Shown: positions 27,376 through 35,622 of the stretch, piece by piece
How the letters are laid out: every line of letters begins with the position of its first letter
Position numbering within the stretch: the first letter of the stretch is position 1
From: Citrobacter amalonaticus Y19
GTDB lineage: Bacteria > Pseudomonadota > Gammaproteobacteria > Enterobacterales > Enterobacteriaceae
Direction of reading: 5' to 3'
NCBI RefSeq assembly: GCF_000981805.1
Contig: NZ_CP011132.1
Span: 4,650,001 to 4,714,000, forward strand
Length of the DNA stretch: 64,000 bases
Translations under genes and position numbers: made by a program
The notes under the pieces: generated by a model
The model's input: only the letters and a program-made list of their open reading frames with translations
Told to the model about the DNA's origin: nothing
Databases searched by the model: none

Positions 27376-28926
27376 CTATTTTGCTACGTCCATTACTCTT
27401 TTAGTTAAGTCTGGTGTAACAGGGTCATGCTTTTTGAAATAATCAATAATGGAATCTGCCGATGTTACTCCTGGAAGCGTTTTTATATTTTTTCCTTTCA
27501 GAAATGCTTCAAAGCCGTCGCCGCCACTGGCACAGAAAGAATGAGTGGCAATACGATATGTTTGGTTATCTTCTACTGGTTTGCCATTGATGGTGAACGA
27601 GATCAGCCGTTGGTTGAGGGGTTTACTACTGTCGTAGACAACAGCAACGCTTTTGGAAACCTGTAAAACACCATTAGTCAAATTTGTTGCATGTATCATC
27701 AACGACTTGAGATCACGACCCGTCAAATCCATCTCAATGAGGTCGTTATTGAAGGGGAAAGTGCTAATGACATCCCCTAATGTGATATCTCCTTTAGGGA
27801 AATCAGCGCGCATTCCTCCGCTATTTTGAAACCCGGCAACCGCATCTGGTGCTTTTTCCACCATTGCATCAAGAATGAGATTACCGGTAGAGGAAGAACT
27901 ACCATATTCACGTGTTAACACGGCTGTAGAATGACCGATAACTTGCTGAGTGATCTTATTAAGTTTTTCATTCCATTTGTTAATAGTATGTTGAACTGTA
28001 GCATCAGGTTGAAATTTATCTGCAAACATGGTGATTAACTCACCTTTATAACTATCAATTTTCTTTGTTTGCGGATTGTAATCAAGTACCAGTTTTCCAA
28101 TATTCGTACCATATGCATCGGTCGATACAATCAATGTATTATTAACTTTTATCGGTTGCGGCGTTCCAACATGGGCGTGACCGGTAATCAAGACATCAAC
28201 ACCATTGACTTTTTTAGCTGTATCGATATCTGCCTGTAATAGTCTTTCCACATCTTTATTACCAAAACTGGATTGCCGCGCAGGAACACCCTCATGGATT
28301 AGCAGAACGGTAATGTCTGCTTTGCCTTTTAATTCTGAAAGCGCTTTATTTAAATACTTAATTTCATCCCTGGCTTCGACGCCTTCGCGGGCTTTCGCTG
28401 CGACTGTATCATAAAAGGCAAATGCGCCATGCAATCCAATAACGCCAATCTTTAATCCGTCTTTTTCAATGATGGTCCATGGATGATCCCAGACGGGTTT
28501 ATGTGTCTCTGTGTAGTAAATATTTCCCAGTAACACGGGGAATTTCGCTTTGGATAATTGGGTAACCATGTTAGCTACACCATGATCAAATTCATGATTA
28601 CCAACAGAAACAGCGTCAAAAGGCATAGCGTTCATTATATCAATAATGGCTTCACCTTTAGTCAACGTACTGATATATGGGCCAGTAAAGTAATCTCCTG
28701 CATCAAAGAAAAATACATCTTTAGCTTTTTTCTTCGCTTCATTAACGACGCCTGCGATATTTGCCATTCCACCAATAGCCCTGTTTTTATCAACCGAAGG
28801 GATTTTTGCCGGATTGACGTGAGCATGGAGATCGTTAGTGTAATAGATAGTAATGTCTTGTGCTAATGCACTGTGAAAAAATACAAGGCTAAATATAATT
28901 GATATCGTGTTGAATGTAGTTCGCAT
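27376..28926 (-). CDS. Periplasmic 5'-nucleotidase/UshA-like metallophosphatase
   Basis: The 516-residue exported protein has a signal peptide (MRTTFNTISIIFSLVFFHSALA). The N-terminal calcineurin-type domain has all dimetal motifs: YTNDLHAHV, FDAGDYFTG, VGNHEFDHG and TGHAHVGTP. The C-terminal 5_nucleotid_C domain has NSGGMRADFP and SFCASGGDGFEAF, the nucleotide-binding Phe/Gly-Gly-Asp-Gly region. By family it hydrolyses nucleotides or nucleotide sugars in the periplasm; the exact substrate is unknown. The base composition is clearly AT-richer than metL or metF. An AAGGAAG site precedes the ATG, and a possible CRP site lies about 90 bp upstream. Confidence 0.92.
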   Translation of the reverse strand: MRTTFNTISIIFSLVFFHSALAQDITIYYTNDLHAHVNPAKIPSVDKNRAIGGMANIAGVVNEAKKKAKDVFFFDAGDYFTGPYISTLTKGEAIIDIMNAMPFDAVSVGNHEFDHGVANMVTQLSKAKFPVLLGNIYYTETHKPVWDHPWTIIEKDGLKIGVIGLHGAFAFYDTVAAKAREGVEARDEIKYLNKALSELKGKADITVLLIHEGVPARQSSFGNKDVERLLQADIDTAKKVNGVDVLITGHAHVGTPQPIKVNNTLIVSTDAYGTNIGKLVLDYNPQTKKIDSYKGELITMFADKFQPDATVQHTINKWNEKLNKITQQVIGHSTAVLTREYGSSSSTGNLILDAMVEKAPDAVAGFQNSGGMRADFPKGDITLGDVISTFPFNNDLIEMDLTGRDLKSLMIHATNLTNGVLQVSKSVAVVYDSSKPLNQRLISFTINGKPVEDNQTYRIATHSFCASGGDGFEAFLKGKNIKTLPGVTSADSIIDYFKKHDPVTPDLTKRVMDVAK

Positions 28927-29234
28927 AATTCTTCCTTGATAAGGATAGTGTTACATGAGGATCTGATTAATAAAAGACCTGACCATTAAACTCTACGTGA
29001 AAGGAATGTTATGTGATCTTAGTTACAAAAGATGTTATTAAATAAACATTTAAAATATGTATATATTTACAATAATAAATAAAGTTTTTTTATTTGAAAA
29101 TATTATGTTTTCATAAGGGGGAAATAACAAAGGATCATGCTATACATTCGTGGAATATGTCAGTGCGCGAAATTTTGACCCGCTATCAATCTCTCTTGAA
29201 TATCGCCATCGGCTGTGACGATTACATCAAAATA
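28927..29234. other. AT-rich intergenic region between two minus-strand genes
   Basis: This 308-bp stretch is very AT-rich and holds the promoter side of the nucleotidase-like gene, including a CRP-like site. A 60-codon plus-strand frame at 29094-29276 has no ribosome site or recognisable content and is not called. No terminator is evident for the upstream zinc-ribbon gene. Confidence 0.5.
29012..29027 (-). promoter_or_regulatory. Candidate CRP site of the nucleotidase-like gene
   Basis: TGTGA-TCTTAG-TTACA matches the CRP consensus TGTGA-N6-TCACA in nine of ten positions. It lies about 90 bp upstream of the ATG at 28926, so activation is plausible if transcription starts near 28970. Confidence 0.5.
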
Positions 29235-30362
29235 TTACCGGCCCAGAGAGAGCAATGCATTGTATCTGCCCGCTAGTGAAGCCAGTATTTGCGTTACGCG
29301 CCCTGCAGAAAAGGGGGTACTGTGTGTCAATTCGGGCTGCTCTTTCAGCCATGTGATAAAGCGACGACTGGCTGCCAGAGTGATGGTTGCGCCTTTTTCT
29401 AATGGGGCTTTGGTGAGCAGGCAGACCATCTTGCGATTGTCACCCTGTCCCCAGAGTTGCCATTGGTTTTGCCACCATCCCTGATGTGTTTTACCCAGCA
29501 ATTGCCAGGATGCGGAACATGCGGCGTCGTTTATGGTTTCTTCAACGAACCAAAGCGCGCCGCGACAATGGCGAAACCGTTCTGCCCACGCGGTAATCAC
29601 CGCGCCACGCAGAAAACATTCATGCGCCACAATATGTTCTTTCACCTCCGGGAAAAGCGTTTTCAGTAAACGGAAATGGCCGTGCGCGGCAATCACTGGA
29701 CGCAAAATGGCACCGCTGGCGTTACGCTTGAGCACGGCGCTCCCGTACTGAATTTCGTCAAACTGGCTGCGGCGTAAAAATTGGGTTTCTCGCTGACTCA
29801 CACGCTGAACAATATCGTCATGAACCTCAACTGATTCACCAACTCCACTCCAGCGGTAAAGTAGTGAGGTACCCGCAGGGTGAGGCGTGAAATTGCTGGA
29901 AATATGCAGCACATTGCCGCGAATAGCGTCAAAGCTGAGTAAGACATAAAGCTGCTGATCTGCGCTTGCGCCCTGAAAAGGTACGATAAAAGGGATCGTG
30001 GCTAATTGTTCTGGCGGATCGATGGAGACCAGCGGCTTCTGCTTAGGCGTCCAGACTTTTTTACAACGCAGACACTGTACGCGTTGTGTCCCGCCTGGAT
30101 TATGCCCATAGCGGATGATTTCCTGTTGATAGCAGGCAGGGCAAAAACGACCGTTCTCTTTGGCGTAATCTGATAACCCAGTCGATGCCCAGGACCGAAA
30201 CTCCGCGCCGTTGAATAAGGGGGGATAACTCCCGCATGCCCGGCAGTGCAGTGCGGCATAACCCAACCGATAATCTGGCCAGGTGTAATCTGGCGAGCTC
30301 GCTAGTCCCAGATTGGGACAGCCAAAGGACTTGCAGCAATTGATGGTGAACAGAGACGTCAT
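29235..30362 (-). CDS. Unrecognised zinc-ribbon protein with an IS1 InsA-like finger
   Basis: I do not recognise this 375-residue protein. Its first ~105 residues contain four cysteine clusters: NCCKSFGCPN near 8-17, HCRACGS near 39-45, FCPACYQQEI near 73-82 and VQCLRCKKVW near 94-103. The last two with YGHNPGGTQR between them resemble the zinc ribbon of the IS1 transposase subunit InsA. The remaining 270 residues lack a transposase DDE pattern I can see and have no signal peptide or membrane span. It may be a cytoplasmic DNA-binding protein. It sits between two nucleotidase-like genes and is divergent from the one at 30496. No ends of a mobile element are visible. Confidence 0.75.
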   Translation of the reverse strand: MTSLFTINCCKSFGCPNLGLASSPDYTWPDYRLGYAALHCRACGSYPPLFNGAEFRSWASTGLSDYAKENGRFCPACYQQEIIRYGHNPGGTQRVQCLRCKKVWTPKQKPLVSIDPPEQLATIPFIVPFQGASADQQLYVLLSFDAIRGNVLHISSNFTPHPAGTSLLYRWSGVGESVEVHDDIVQRVSQRETQFLRRSQFDEIQYGSAVLKRNASGAILRPVIAAHGHFRLLKTLFPEVKEHIVAHECFLRGAVITAWAERFRHCRGALWFVEETINDAACSASWQLLGKTHQGWWQNQWQLWGQGDNRKMVCLLTKAPLEKGATITLAASRRFITWLKEQPELTHSTPFSAGRVTQILASLAGRYNALLSLGR

Positions 30363-30420
30363 CGCATTACCAACGATTTTTAAGGGTCGTTGATATTGAC
30401 CTGTAACTACCTCCGATGGA

Positions 30421-30436
30421 TGTGAGTTTTCTCACA
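30421..30436. promoter_or_regulatory. CRP site with perfect symmetry
   Basis: TGTGA-GTTTTC-TCACA is a perfect match to both CRP half-sites, with AT-rich flanks. Its centre is about 67 bp upstream of the nucleotidase-like gene at 30496 and about 66 bp upstream of the divergent zinc-ribbon gene, so it could serve either or both. Confidence 0.82.
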
Positions 30437-30495
30437 TAAAAAAACCTTTCAGAACGTAACGTAGCGCTTCTTTAAATTACTGAAAGGGATTAATC

Positions 30496-32049
30496 ATGAA
30501 ATTAAAAATACTCGCTGTCGGTGTGTTGGTCTCACTGCCATTCTGGGCATCCGCGAAAGATGTCACGATTATCTATACTAACGATCTCCATGCCCATGTC
30601 GAACCGTATAAAGTGCCATGGATTGCTGATGGCAAGCGCGATATTGGCGGTTGGGCGAATATCACCACTCTGGTAAAACAGGAGAAAGCCAGGAACAGCG
30701 CAACGTGGTTTTTAGATGCGGGAGATTATTTTACCGGGCCGTATATCAGCAGCCTGACAAAGGGGAAAGCCATTATCGATATCATGAATACCATGCAGTT
30801 TGACGCAGTCACCATGGGGAATCATGAATTCGATCACGGCTGGGACAACACGCTGTTGCAGCTCAGTCAGGCGAAGTTTCCAGTTGTGCAGGGGAATATT
30901 TTCTATCAGAACAGCAGTAAAGCATTCTGGGACAAGCCTTACACCATTATTGAAAAAGACGGTGTGAAAATTGGCGTTATCGGTTTGCACGGTGTGTTTG
31001 CCTTCGATGATACCGTTTCCGCGGCGACGCGCGTGGGCATTGAAGCACGGGATGAAGTGAAGTGGCTACAGCGTTATATCGATGAACTGAAAGGCAAAGT
31101 GGATTTGACCGTAGCGTTGATTCATGAAGGCGTACCTGCGCGTCAGTCAAGCCAGGGTAGTACCGATGTGCGTCGTGCGCTGGATAAAGATATTCAGACT
31201 GCAAGTCAGGTGAAGGGGCTGGATATTCTTATCACCGGCCATGCGCACGTTGGCACGCCAGAACCGATCAAAGTGGGCGATACTCTGATCCTCTCTACCG
31301 ACAGCGGGGGTATCGATGTCGGTAAGTTGGTGCTTGATTACAAAGAGAAACCACATCATTTTACGGTGAAGAACTTCGAGCTGAAGACCATTTTTGCCGA
31401 TGAGTGGCAGCCCGATCCGCAGACCAAGCAGGTCATTGATGGCTGGAATGAAAAGCTCGATAAAGTGGTACAGCAGACGGTGGCGCAGTCACCTGTTGAA
31501 CTGACCCGCGCCTATGGCGAATCGTCTTCGCTGGGGAATCTGGCGGCAGACGCCTTGCTGGTCGCGGCGGGTAAAGATACTCAGATAGCGTTGACCAATT
31601 CCGGTGGCATTCGTAATGAGATTCCGGCGGGCGCGGTAACGATGGGCGGAGTCATCAGCACCTTCCCATTCCCTAACGAACTGGCCACGATGAAATTGAC
31701 GGGTAAACAGTTGCGAAACCTGATGGAGCACGGGGCGGGACTGAGCAACGGCGTACTGCAGGTTTCCAGAGGTGTGGAAATGAAGTATGACAGCAGCAAG
31801 CCTGTTGGTCAGCGAGTTATCACGTTTACGCTCAATGGAAAAGCGGTCGAGGATGCGACGGTTTACCTTGTTGCCACCAATAGTTTCCTTGCCGATGGCG
31901 GAGACGGGTTTACGGTGTTTACCGAAGGCAGCGCGCGAAATACATCTGGTGGATACTACGTCTCTAATGCCGTGGTGGACTATTTCAAAAAGGGAAATAC
32001 CCTGACGGATGAGCAGTTAAAAGACATGCGTGTGAAAGATGTGAAGTAA
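30496..32049 (+). CDS. Periplasmic 5'-nucleotidase/UshA-like metallophosphatase (second complete copy)
   Basis: The 517-residue exported protein has signal peptide MKLKILAVGVLVSLPFWASA. All dimetal motifs are intact: YTNDLHAHV, LDAGDYFTG, MGNHEFDHG and TGHAHVGTP. The C-terminal domain carries NSGGIRNEIP and NSFLADGGDGFTVF. It is collinear in length with the paralog at 27376 but uses noticeably different codons and is less AT-rich, so the duplication is old or the copies were acquired separately. By family it removes phosphate from nucleotides or splits UDP-sugars to feed nucleoside uptake. It has a GGGATT ribosome-site region and a CRP site upstream. Confidence 0.92.
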   Translation: MKLKILAVGVLVSLPFWASAKDVTIIYTNDLHAHVEPYKVPWIADGKRDIGGWANITTLVKQEKARNSATWFLDAGDYFTGPYISSLTKGKAIIDIMNTMQFDAVTMGNHEFDHGWDNTLLQLSQAKFPVVQGNIFYQNSSKAFWDKPYTIIEKDGVKIGVIGLHGVFAFDDTVSAATRVGIEARDEVKWLQRYIDELKGKVDLTVALIHEGVPARQSSQGSTDVRRALDKDIQTASQVKGLDILITGHAHVGTPEPIKVGDTLILSTDSGGIDVGKLVLDYKEKPHHFTVKNFELKTIFADEWQPDPQTKQVIDGWNEKLDKVVQQTVAQSPVELTRAYGESSSLGNLAADALLVAAGKDTQIALTNSGGIRNEIPAGAVTMGGVISTFPFPNELATMKLTGKQLRNLMEHGAGLSNGVLQVSRGVEMKYDSSKPVGQRVITFTLNGKAVEDATVYLVATNSFLADGGDGFTVFTEGSARNTSGGYYVSNAVVDYFKKGNTLTDEQLKDMRVKDVK

Positions 32050-32203
32050 AATGAGTGGGATGGTCGGCCTGAATGCGGGCCGACCATAGGATTATCAACG
32101 CAGGGTTGTGGCAAGTGATGTTGAATTATTTTCATATTGGCTGAATATTCCTCACCGTTTACGCGGATCTTTCTATTGACCTTACCTGTCTTTTCCTTCA
32201 TCT

Positions 32204-32235
32204 TTACATCCAGACGTCTAAACGGATAGATGTTC
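32204..32235 (+). promoter_or_regulatory. MetJ operator (four met boxes) upstream of metF
   Basis: Adjacent octamers TTACATCC, AGACGTCT, AAACGGAT and AGATGTTC match the met-box consensus, with one perfect copy, and parallel the E. coli metF operator. The array ends about 40 bp before the ATG. Confidence 0.9.
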
Positions 32236-32276
32236 ACAACACAACATATAATGACAAGCGATTGATGAGGTAAGGT

Positions 32277-33167
32277 ATGAGCTTTTTTCACGCCAACCAG
32301 CGGGAAGCCCTGAATCAGAGCCTGGCGGAAGTCCAGGGTCAGATTAACGTTTCGTTCGAGTTTTTCCCGCCGCGCACCAGTGAAATGGAGCAAACCCTGT
32401 GGAATTCCATCGATCGCCTGAGCAGTCTGAAGCCGAAGTTTGTTTCAGTGACCTACGGCGCCAACTCTGGCGAGCGCGACCGTACGCACAGTATTATCAA
32501 AGGGATTAAAGATCGCACGGGTCTGGAAGCGGCACCACACCTGACCTGTATTGACGCGACCCGTGATGAACTGCGCACCATTGCGCAGGACTACTGGAAC
32601 AACGGTATCCGCCACATCGTTGCGCTGCGCGGCGACCTGCCGGCAGGCAGCGGCAAGCCGGATATGTATGCTGCCGACCTGGTGAGCCTGCTCAAAGAAG
32701 TGGCCGATTTTGACATCTCTGTTGCCGCTTATCCGGAAGTGCATCCGGAAGCGAAAAGCGCGCAGGCGGATCTGCTCAACCTGAAGCGTAAAGTGGATGC
32801 CGGGGCGAATCGCGCCATCACCCAATTTTTCTTTGATGTCGAAAGCTACCTGCGTTTTCGCGACCGCTGCGTCTCCGCGGGCATCGACGTGGAAATCATT
32901 CCTGGCATTCTGCCGGTCTCGAACTTTAAGCAGGCGAAGAAGTTTGCTGATATGACCAATGTGCGCATTCCGTCGTGGATGTCACAAATGTTTAACGGCC
33001 TCGATGACGATGCGGAAACCCGCAAGCTGGTGGGGGCAAATATCGCCATGGACATGGTGAAAATTTTAAGCCGGGAAGGGGTAAAAGATTTTCATTTCTA
33101 TACACTTAACCGCGCTGAAATGAGCTACGCGATTTGCCACACGCTGGGCGTCAGACCCGGTGTATAA
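32277..33167 (+). CDS. metF: 5,10-methylenetetrahydrofolate reductase
   Basis: This FAD-dependent, NADH-using cytoplasmic enzyme makes 5-methyltetrahydrofolate for the last step of methionine synthesis. The 296 residues match E. coli. The catalytic Glu lies in VSFEFFPPRTSEM near 26-38. The FAD-binding HLTCIDATRDEL and ALRGDLPAGSG segments and the substrate loop ITQFFFDVESY are intact. It starts behind a GAGGTAAGGT site and ends in a strong terminator. Confidence 0.98.
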   Translation: MSFFHANQREALNQSLAEVQGQINVSFEFFPPRTSEMEQTLWNSIDRLSSLKPKFVSVTYGANSGERDRTHSIIKGIKDRTGLEAAPHLTCIDATRDELRTIAQDYWNNGIRHIVALRGDLPAGSGKPDMYAADLVSLLKEVADFDISVAAYPEVHPEAKSAQADLLNLKRKVDAGANRAITQFFFDVESYLRFRDRCVSAGIDVEIIPGILPVSNFKQAKKFADMTNVRIPSWMSQMFNGLDDDAETRKLVGANIAMDMVKILSREGVKDFHFYTLNRAEMSYAICHTLGVRPGV

Positions 33168-33174
33168 AATGCCT

Positions 33175-33198
33175 CAGCCCTCCCCGGAGGGCTTTTTT
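33175..33198 (+). terminator. Rho-independent terminator of metF
   Basis: AGCCCTCC and GGAGGGCT arms are followed by TTTTTT a few bases past the stop codon. Confidence 0.92.
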
Positions 33199-33240
33199 AC
33201 ACCTCATTTTGATCTACATCTCTGTAACTAAAAATATAAA

Positions 33241-33290
33241 AGGTATCAGCTATCGAATCTGTGGATTATTTCGACTATATCTTATCTCTG
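33241..33290 (+). promoter_or_regulatory. katG promoter with OxyR-binding region
   Basis: The segment containing CTATCGAATCTGTGGATTAT and CTATATCTTATCTCTG follows the E. coli katG promoter closely, where OxyR binds four spaced half-sites. Half-site-like CTAT elements recur here at the expected spacing. Identification rests on similarity to the known promoter. Confidence 0.65.
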
Positions 33291-33333
33291 TAGGTGTATA
33301 TCGTAATGTAAACACTGTAAAGGGAGCATATAG

Positions 33334-35514
33334 ATGAGCACGCCAGACGATATCCATAACCCGACGTCCGCCGGAAAATGTCCTTTTCATCAGGGCGGCC
33401 ATGACCAGAGCGCTGGAGCAGGAACAACCAGCCGCGACTGGTGGCCTAACCAGCTCCGCGTCGACCTTTTAAACCAACATTCCAATCGCTCAAACCCGCT
33501 GGGTGAAGATTTCGATTACCGCAAAGAATTCAGCAAACTCGATTATTCCGCGCTGAAAGGCGATCTCAGAGCGCTTCTCACCGAATCTCAACCGTGGTGG
33601 CCTGCTGACTGGGGAACATATGCCGGTCTGTTTATCCGCATGGCCTGGCACGGCGCAGGTACCTATCGTTCCGTTGACGGACGCGGCGGCGCGGGTCGTG
33701 GACAGCAGCGTTTTGCTCCCCTGAACTCCTGGCCGGATAACGTGAGCCTGGACAAGGCGCGTCGTCTGCTGTGGCCAATCAAGCAAAAATACGGACAAAA
33801 AATTTCCTGGGCAGACCTGTTTATTCTGGCGGGTAACGTTGCGCTGGAAAACTCGGGCTTCCGTACCTTTGGTTTCGGTGCGGGTCGTGAGGACGTCTGG
33901 GAACCGGATCTGGATGTGAACTGGGGTGATGAGAAAACGTGGCTTGCCCACCGTGACCCGGAAGAACTGGCAAAACGTCCTTTAGCCGCCACCGAGATGG
34001 GGCTGATCTACGTTAACCCGGAAGGCCCTAACGCCAGCGGTGAACCGCTTTCTGCGGCCTCAGCGATTCGTGCGACCTTTGGCAACATGGGGATGGACGA
34101 TGAAGAAACCGTCGCGTTGATCGCAGGGGGTCACACGTTGGGTAAAACCCACGGCGCAGGCCCGGCGACACATGTCGGTCCGGACCCGGAAGTGGCACCG
34201 ATCGAGAACCAGGGTTTAGGCTGGAAAAGCGATTTTGGCAGCGGTGTGGGCGCGGATGCGATTACCTCCGGACTGGAAGTGGTCTGGACGCAAACGCCAA
34301 CCCAGTGGAGCAATTACTTCTTCGAGAACCTGTTCAAATATGAGTGGGTACAGACGCGTAGCCCGGCAGGCGCCATCCAGTTTGAAGCGGTCGATGCGCC
34401 AGAAATCATTCCCGATCCGTTTGACCCGTCGAAAAAACGTAAGCCCACCATGCTGGTCACCGACCTGACGCTGCGTTTTGATCCGGAATTCGAAAAAATT
34501 TCCCGTCGCTTCCTGAACGATCCGCAGGCGTTTAACGAAGCCTTCGCCCGCGCGTGGTTCAAATTGACCCACCGTGATATGGGGCCGAAAGCGCGTTACA
34601 TCGGACCGGAAGTACCAAAAGAAGATCTGATTTGGCAGGATCCGCTGCCACAACCGACCTTCAATCCGACAGAAGAAGATATCCTGAGCCTGAAGTCCGC
34701 GATTGCCGCGTCTGGCCTCTCTGTTGGTGAGCTGGTGTCCGTCGCATGGGCATCTGCGTCGACCTTCCGTGGTGGTGATAAACGTGGCGGGGCGAACGGT
34801 GCGCGTCTGGCATTAGCGCCGCAGCGTGGTTGGGATGTCAATGCGATTGCCACGCGAGTGCTGCCGGTTCTGGAGAAAATCCAGCGTGACGCTGCTAAAG
34901 CCTCGCTGGCTGACATCATCGTTCTGGCCGGTGTCGTGGGGGTTGAAAAAGCCGCCAGCGCCGCAGGTGTCAGCATTCATGTGCCGTTCACCCCAGGTCG
35001 CGTGGACGCGCGTCAGGACCAGACAGATGTCGAGATGTTTGAACTGCTCAAGCCGATTGCCGATGGTTTCCGTAACTATCGCGGAGAACCTGGCGCGGCA
35101 ACGACAGAGTCCCTGCTGATTGATAAAGCGCAGCAGTTGACCCTGACCGCACCGGAAATGACCGTGCTGGTGGGTGGTCTGCGCGTGCTTGGCGCGAACT
35201 ACGACGGCAGCAAGCACGGTGTCTTTACCGATCGTCCGGGCGTACTCAGCAATGACTTCTTCGTCAATCTGCTGGATATGCGTCACGAATGGAAACCGGT
35301 TGATGAGGCAAACGAACAGTTTGAAGGCCGCGATCGTCAGACCGGTGAAGTGAAATACACCGCTTCCCGTGCGGACCTGGTCTTTGGCTCTCATGCCGTA
35401 TTGCGTGCTCTGGCGGAGGTGTATGCCGGAAGCGATGCGCATGTGAAGTTCGTGAAGGACTTCGTTGCGGCATGGGTGAAAGTGATGAACCTGGACCGCT
35501 TCGACCTGCAGTAA
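33334..35514 (+). CDS. katG: Catalase-peroxidase KatG (hydroperoxidase I)
   Basis: KatG is a heme enzyme that destroys hydrogen peroxide by catalase and peroxidase activity. The 726 residues match E. coli. The distal triad Arg-Trp-His lies in FIRMAWHGAGTYR near 98-110, and the proximal His is in AGGHTLGKTHG near 267-276. The Met-Tyr-Trp adduct residues are expected and the Tyr region LIYVNPEGP is present. The C-terminal half is the heme-free duplicated domain. It is the only gene of its unit, with an AAAGGGAG ribosome site. Confidence 0.98.
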   Translation: MSTPDDIHNPTSAGKCPFHQGGHDQSAGAGTTSRDWWPNQLRVDLLNQHSNRSNPLGEDFDYRKEFSKLDYSALKGDLRALLTESQPWWPADWGTYAGLFIRMAWHGAGTYRSVDGRGGAGRGQQRFAPLNSWPDNVSLDKARRLLWPIKQKYGQKISWADLFILAGNVALENSGFRTFGFGAGREDVWEPDLDVNWGDEKTWLAHRDPEELAKRPLAATEMGLIYVNPEGPNASGEPLSAASAIRATFGNMGMDDEETVALIAGGHTLGKTHGAGPATHVGPDPEVAPIENQGLGWKSDFGSGVGADAITSGLEVVWTQTPTQWSNYFFENLFKYEWVQTRSPAGAIQFEAVDAPEIIPDPFDPSKKRKPTMLVTDLTLRFDPEFEKISRRFLNDPQAFNEAFARAWFKLTHRDMGPKARYIGPEVPKEDLIWQDPLPQPTFNPTEEDILSLKSAIAASGLSVGELVSVAWASASTFRGGDKRGGANGARLALAPQRGWDVNAIATRVLPVLEKIQRDAAKASLADIIVLAGVVGVEKAASAAGVSIHVPFTPGRVDARQDQTDVEMFELLKPIADGFRNYRGEPGAATTESLLIDKAQQLTLTAPEMTVLVGGLRVLGANYDGSKHGVFTDRPGVLSNDFFVNLLDMRHEWKPVDEANEQFEGRDRQTGEVKYTASRADLVFGSHAVLRALAEVYAGSDAHVKFVKDFVAAWVKVMNLDRFDLQ

Positions 35515-35539
35515 TCCCGATTCTGACGTAATCTGACCC

Positions 35540-35571
35540 CATTTCAGCGACTGCGTGCAGTCGCTGAAATG
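35540..35571 (+). terminator. Long perfect hairpin after katG
   Basis: CATTTCAGCGACTG, loop CGTG and CAGTCGCTGAAATG give a 14-bp perfect stem 26 bp after the stop. It lacks a U-tract, so it may protect the 3' end rather than terminate. Confidence 0.65.
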
Positions 35572-35622
35572 TATCAGTAGGGGTATAGTGTCCGCAGGAA
35601 ACGTCAACTTACTGGATTTATC

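Noticed and set aside
29094..29276. 60-codon open frame upstream of the nucleotidase-like gene
   Set aside because: No ribosome site, poor codon pattern, and its end overlaps the zinc-ribbon gene on the other strand.
29235..30362. Calling the zinc-ribbon protein an IS1-type transposase
   Set aside because: Only the short finger resembles InsA; no second transposase frame, terminal inverted repeats or target duplication were found.
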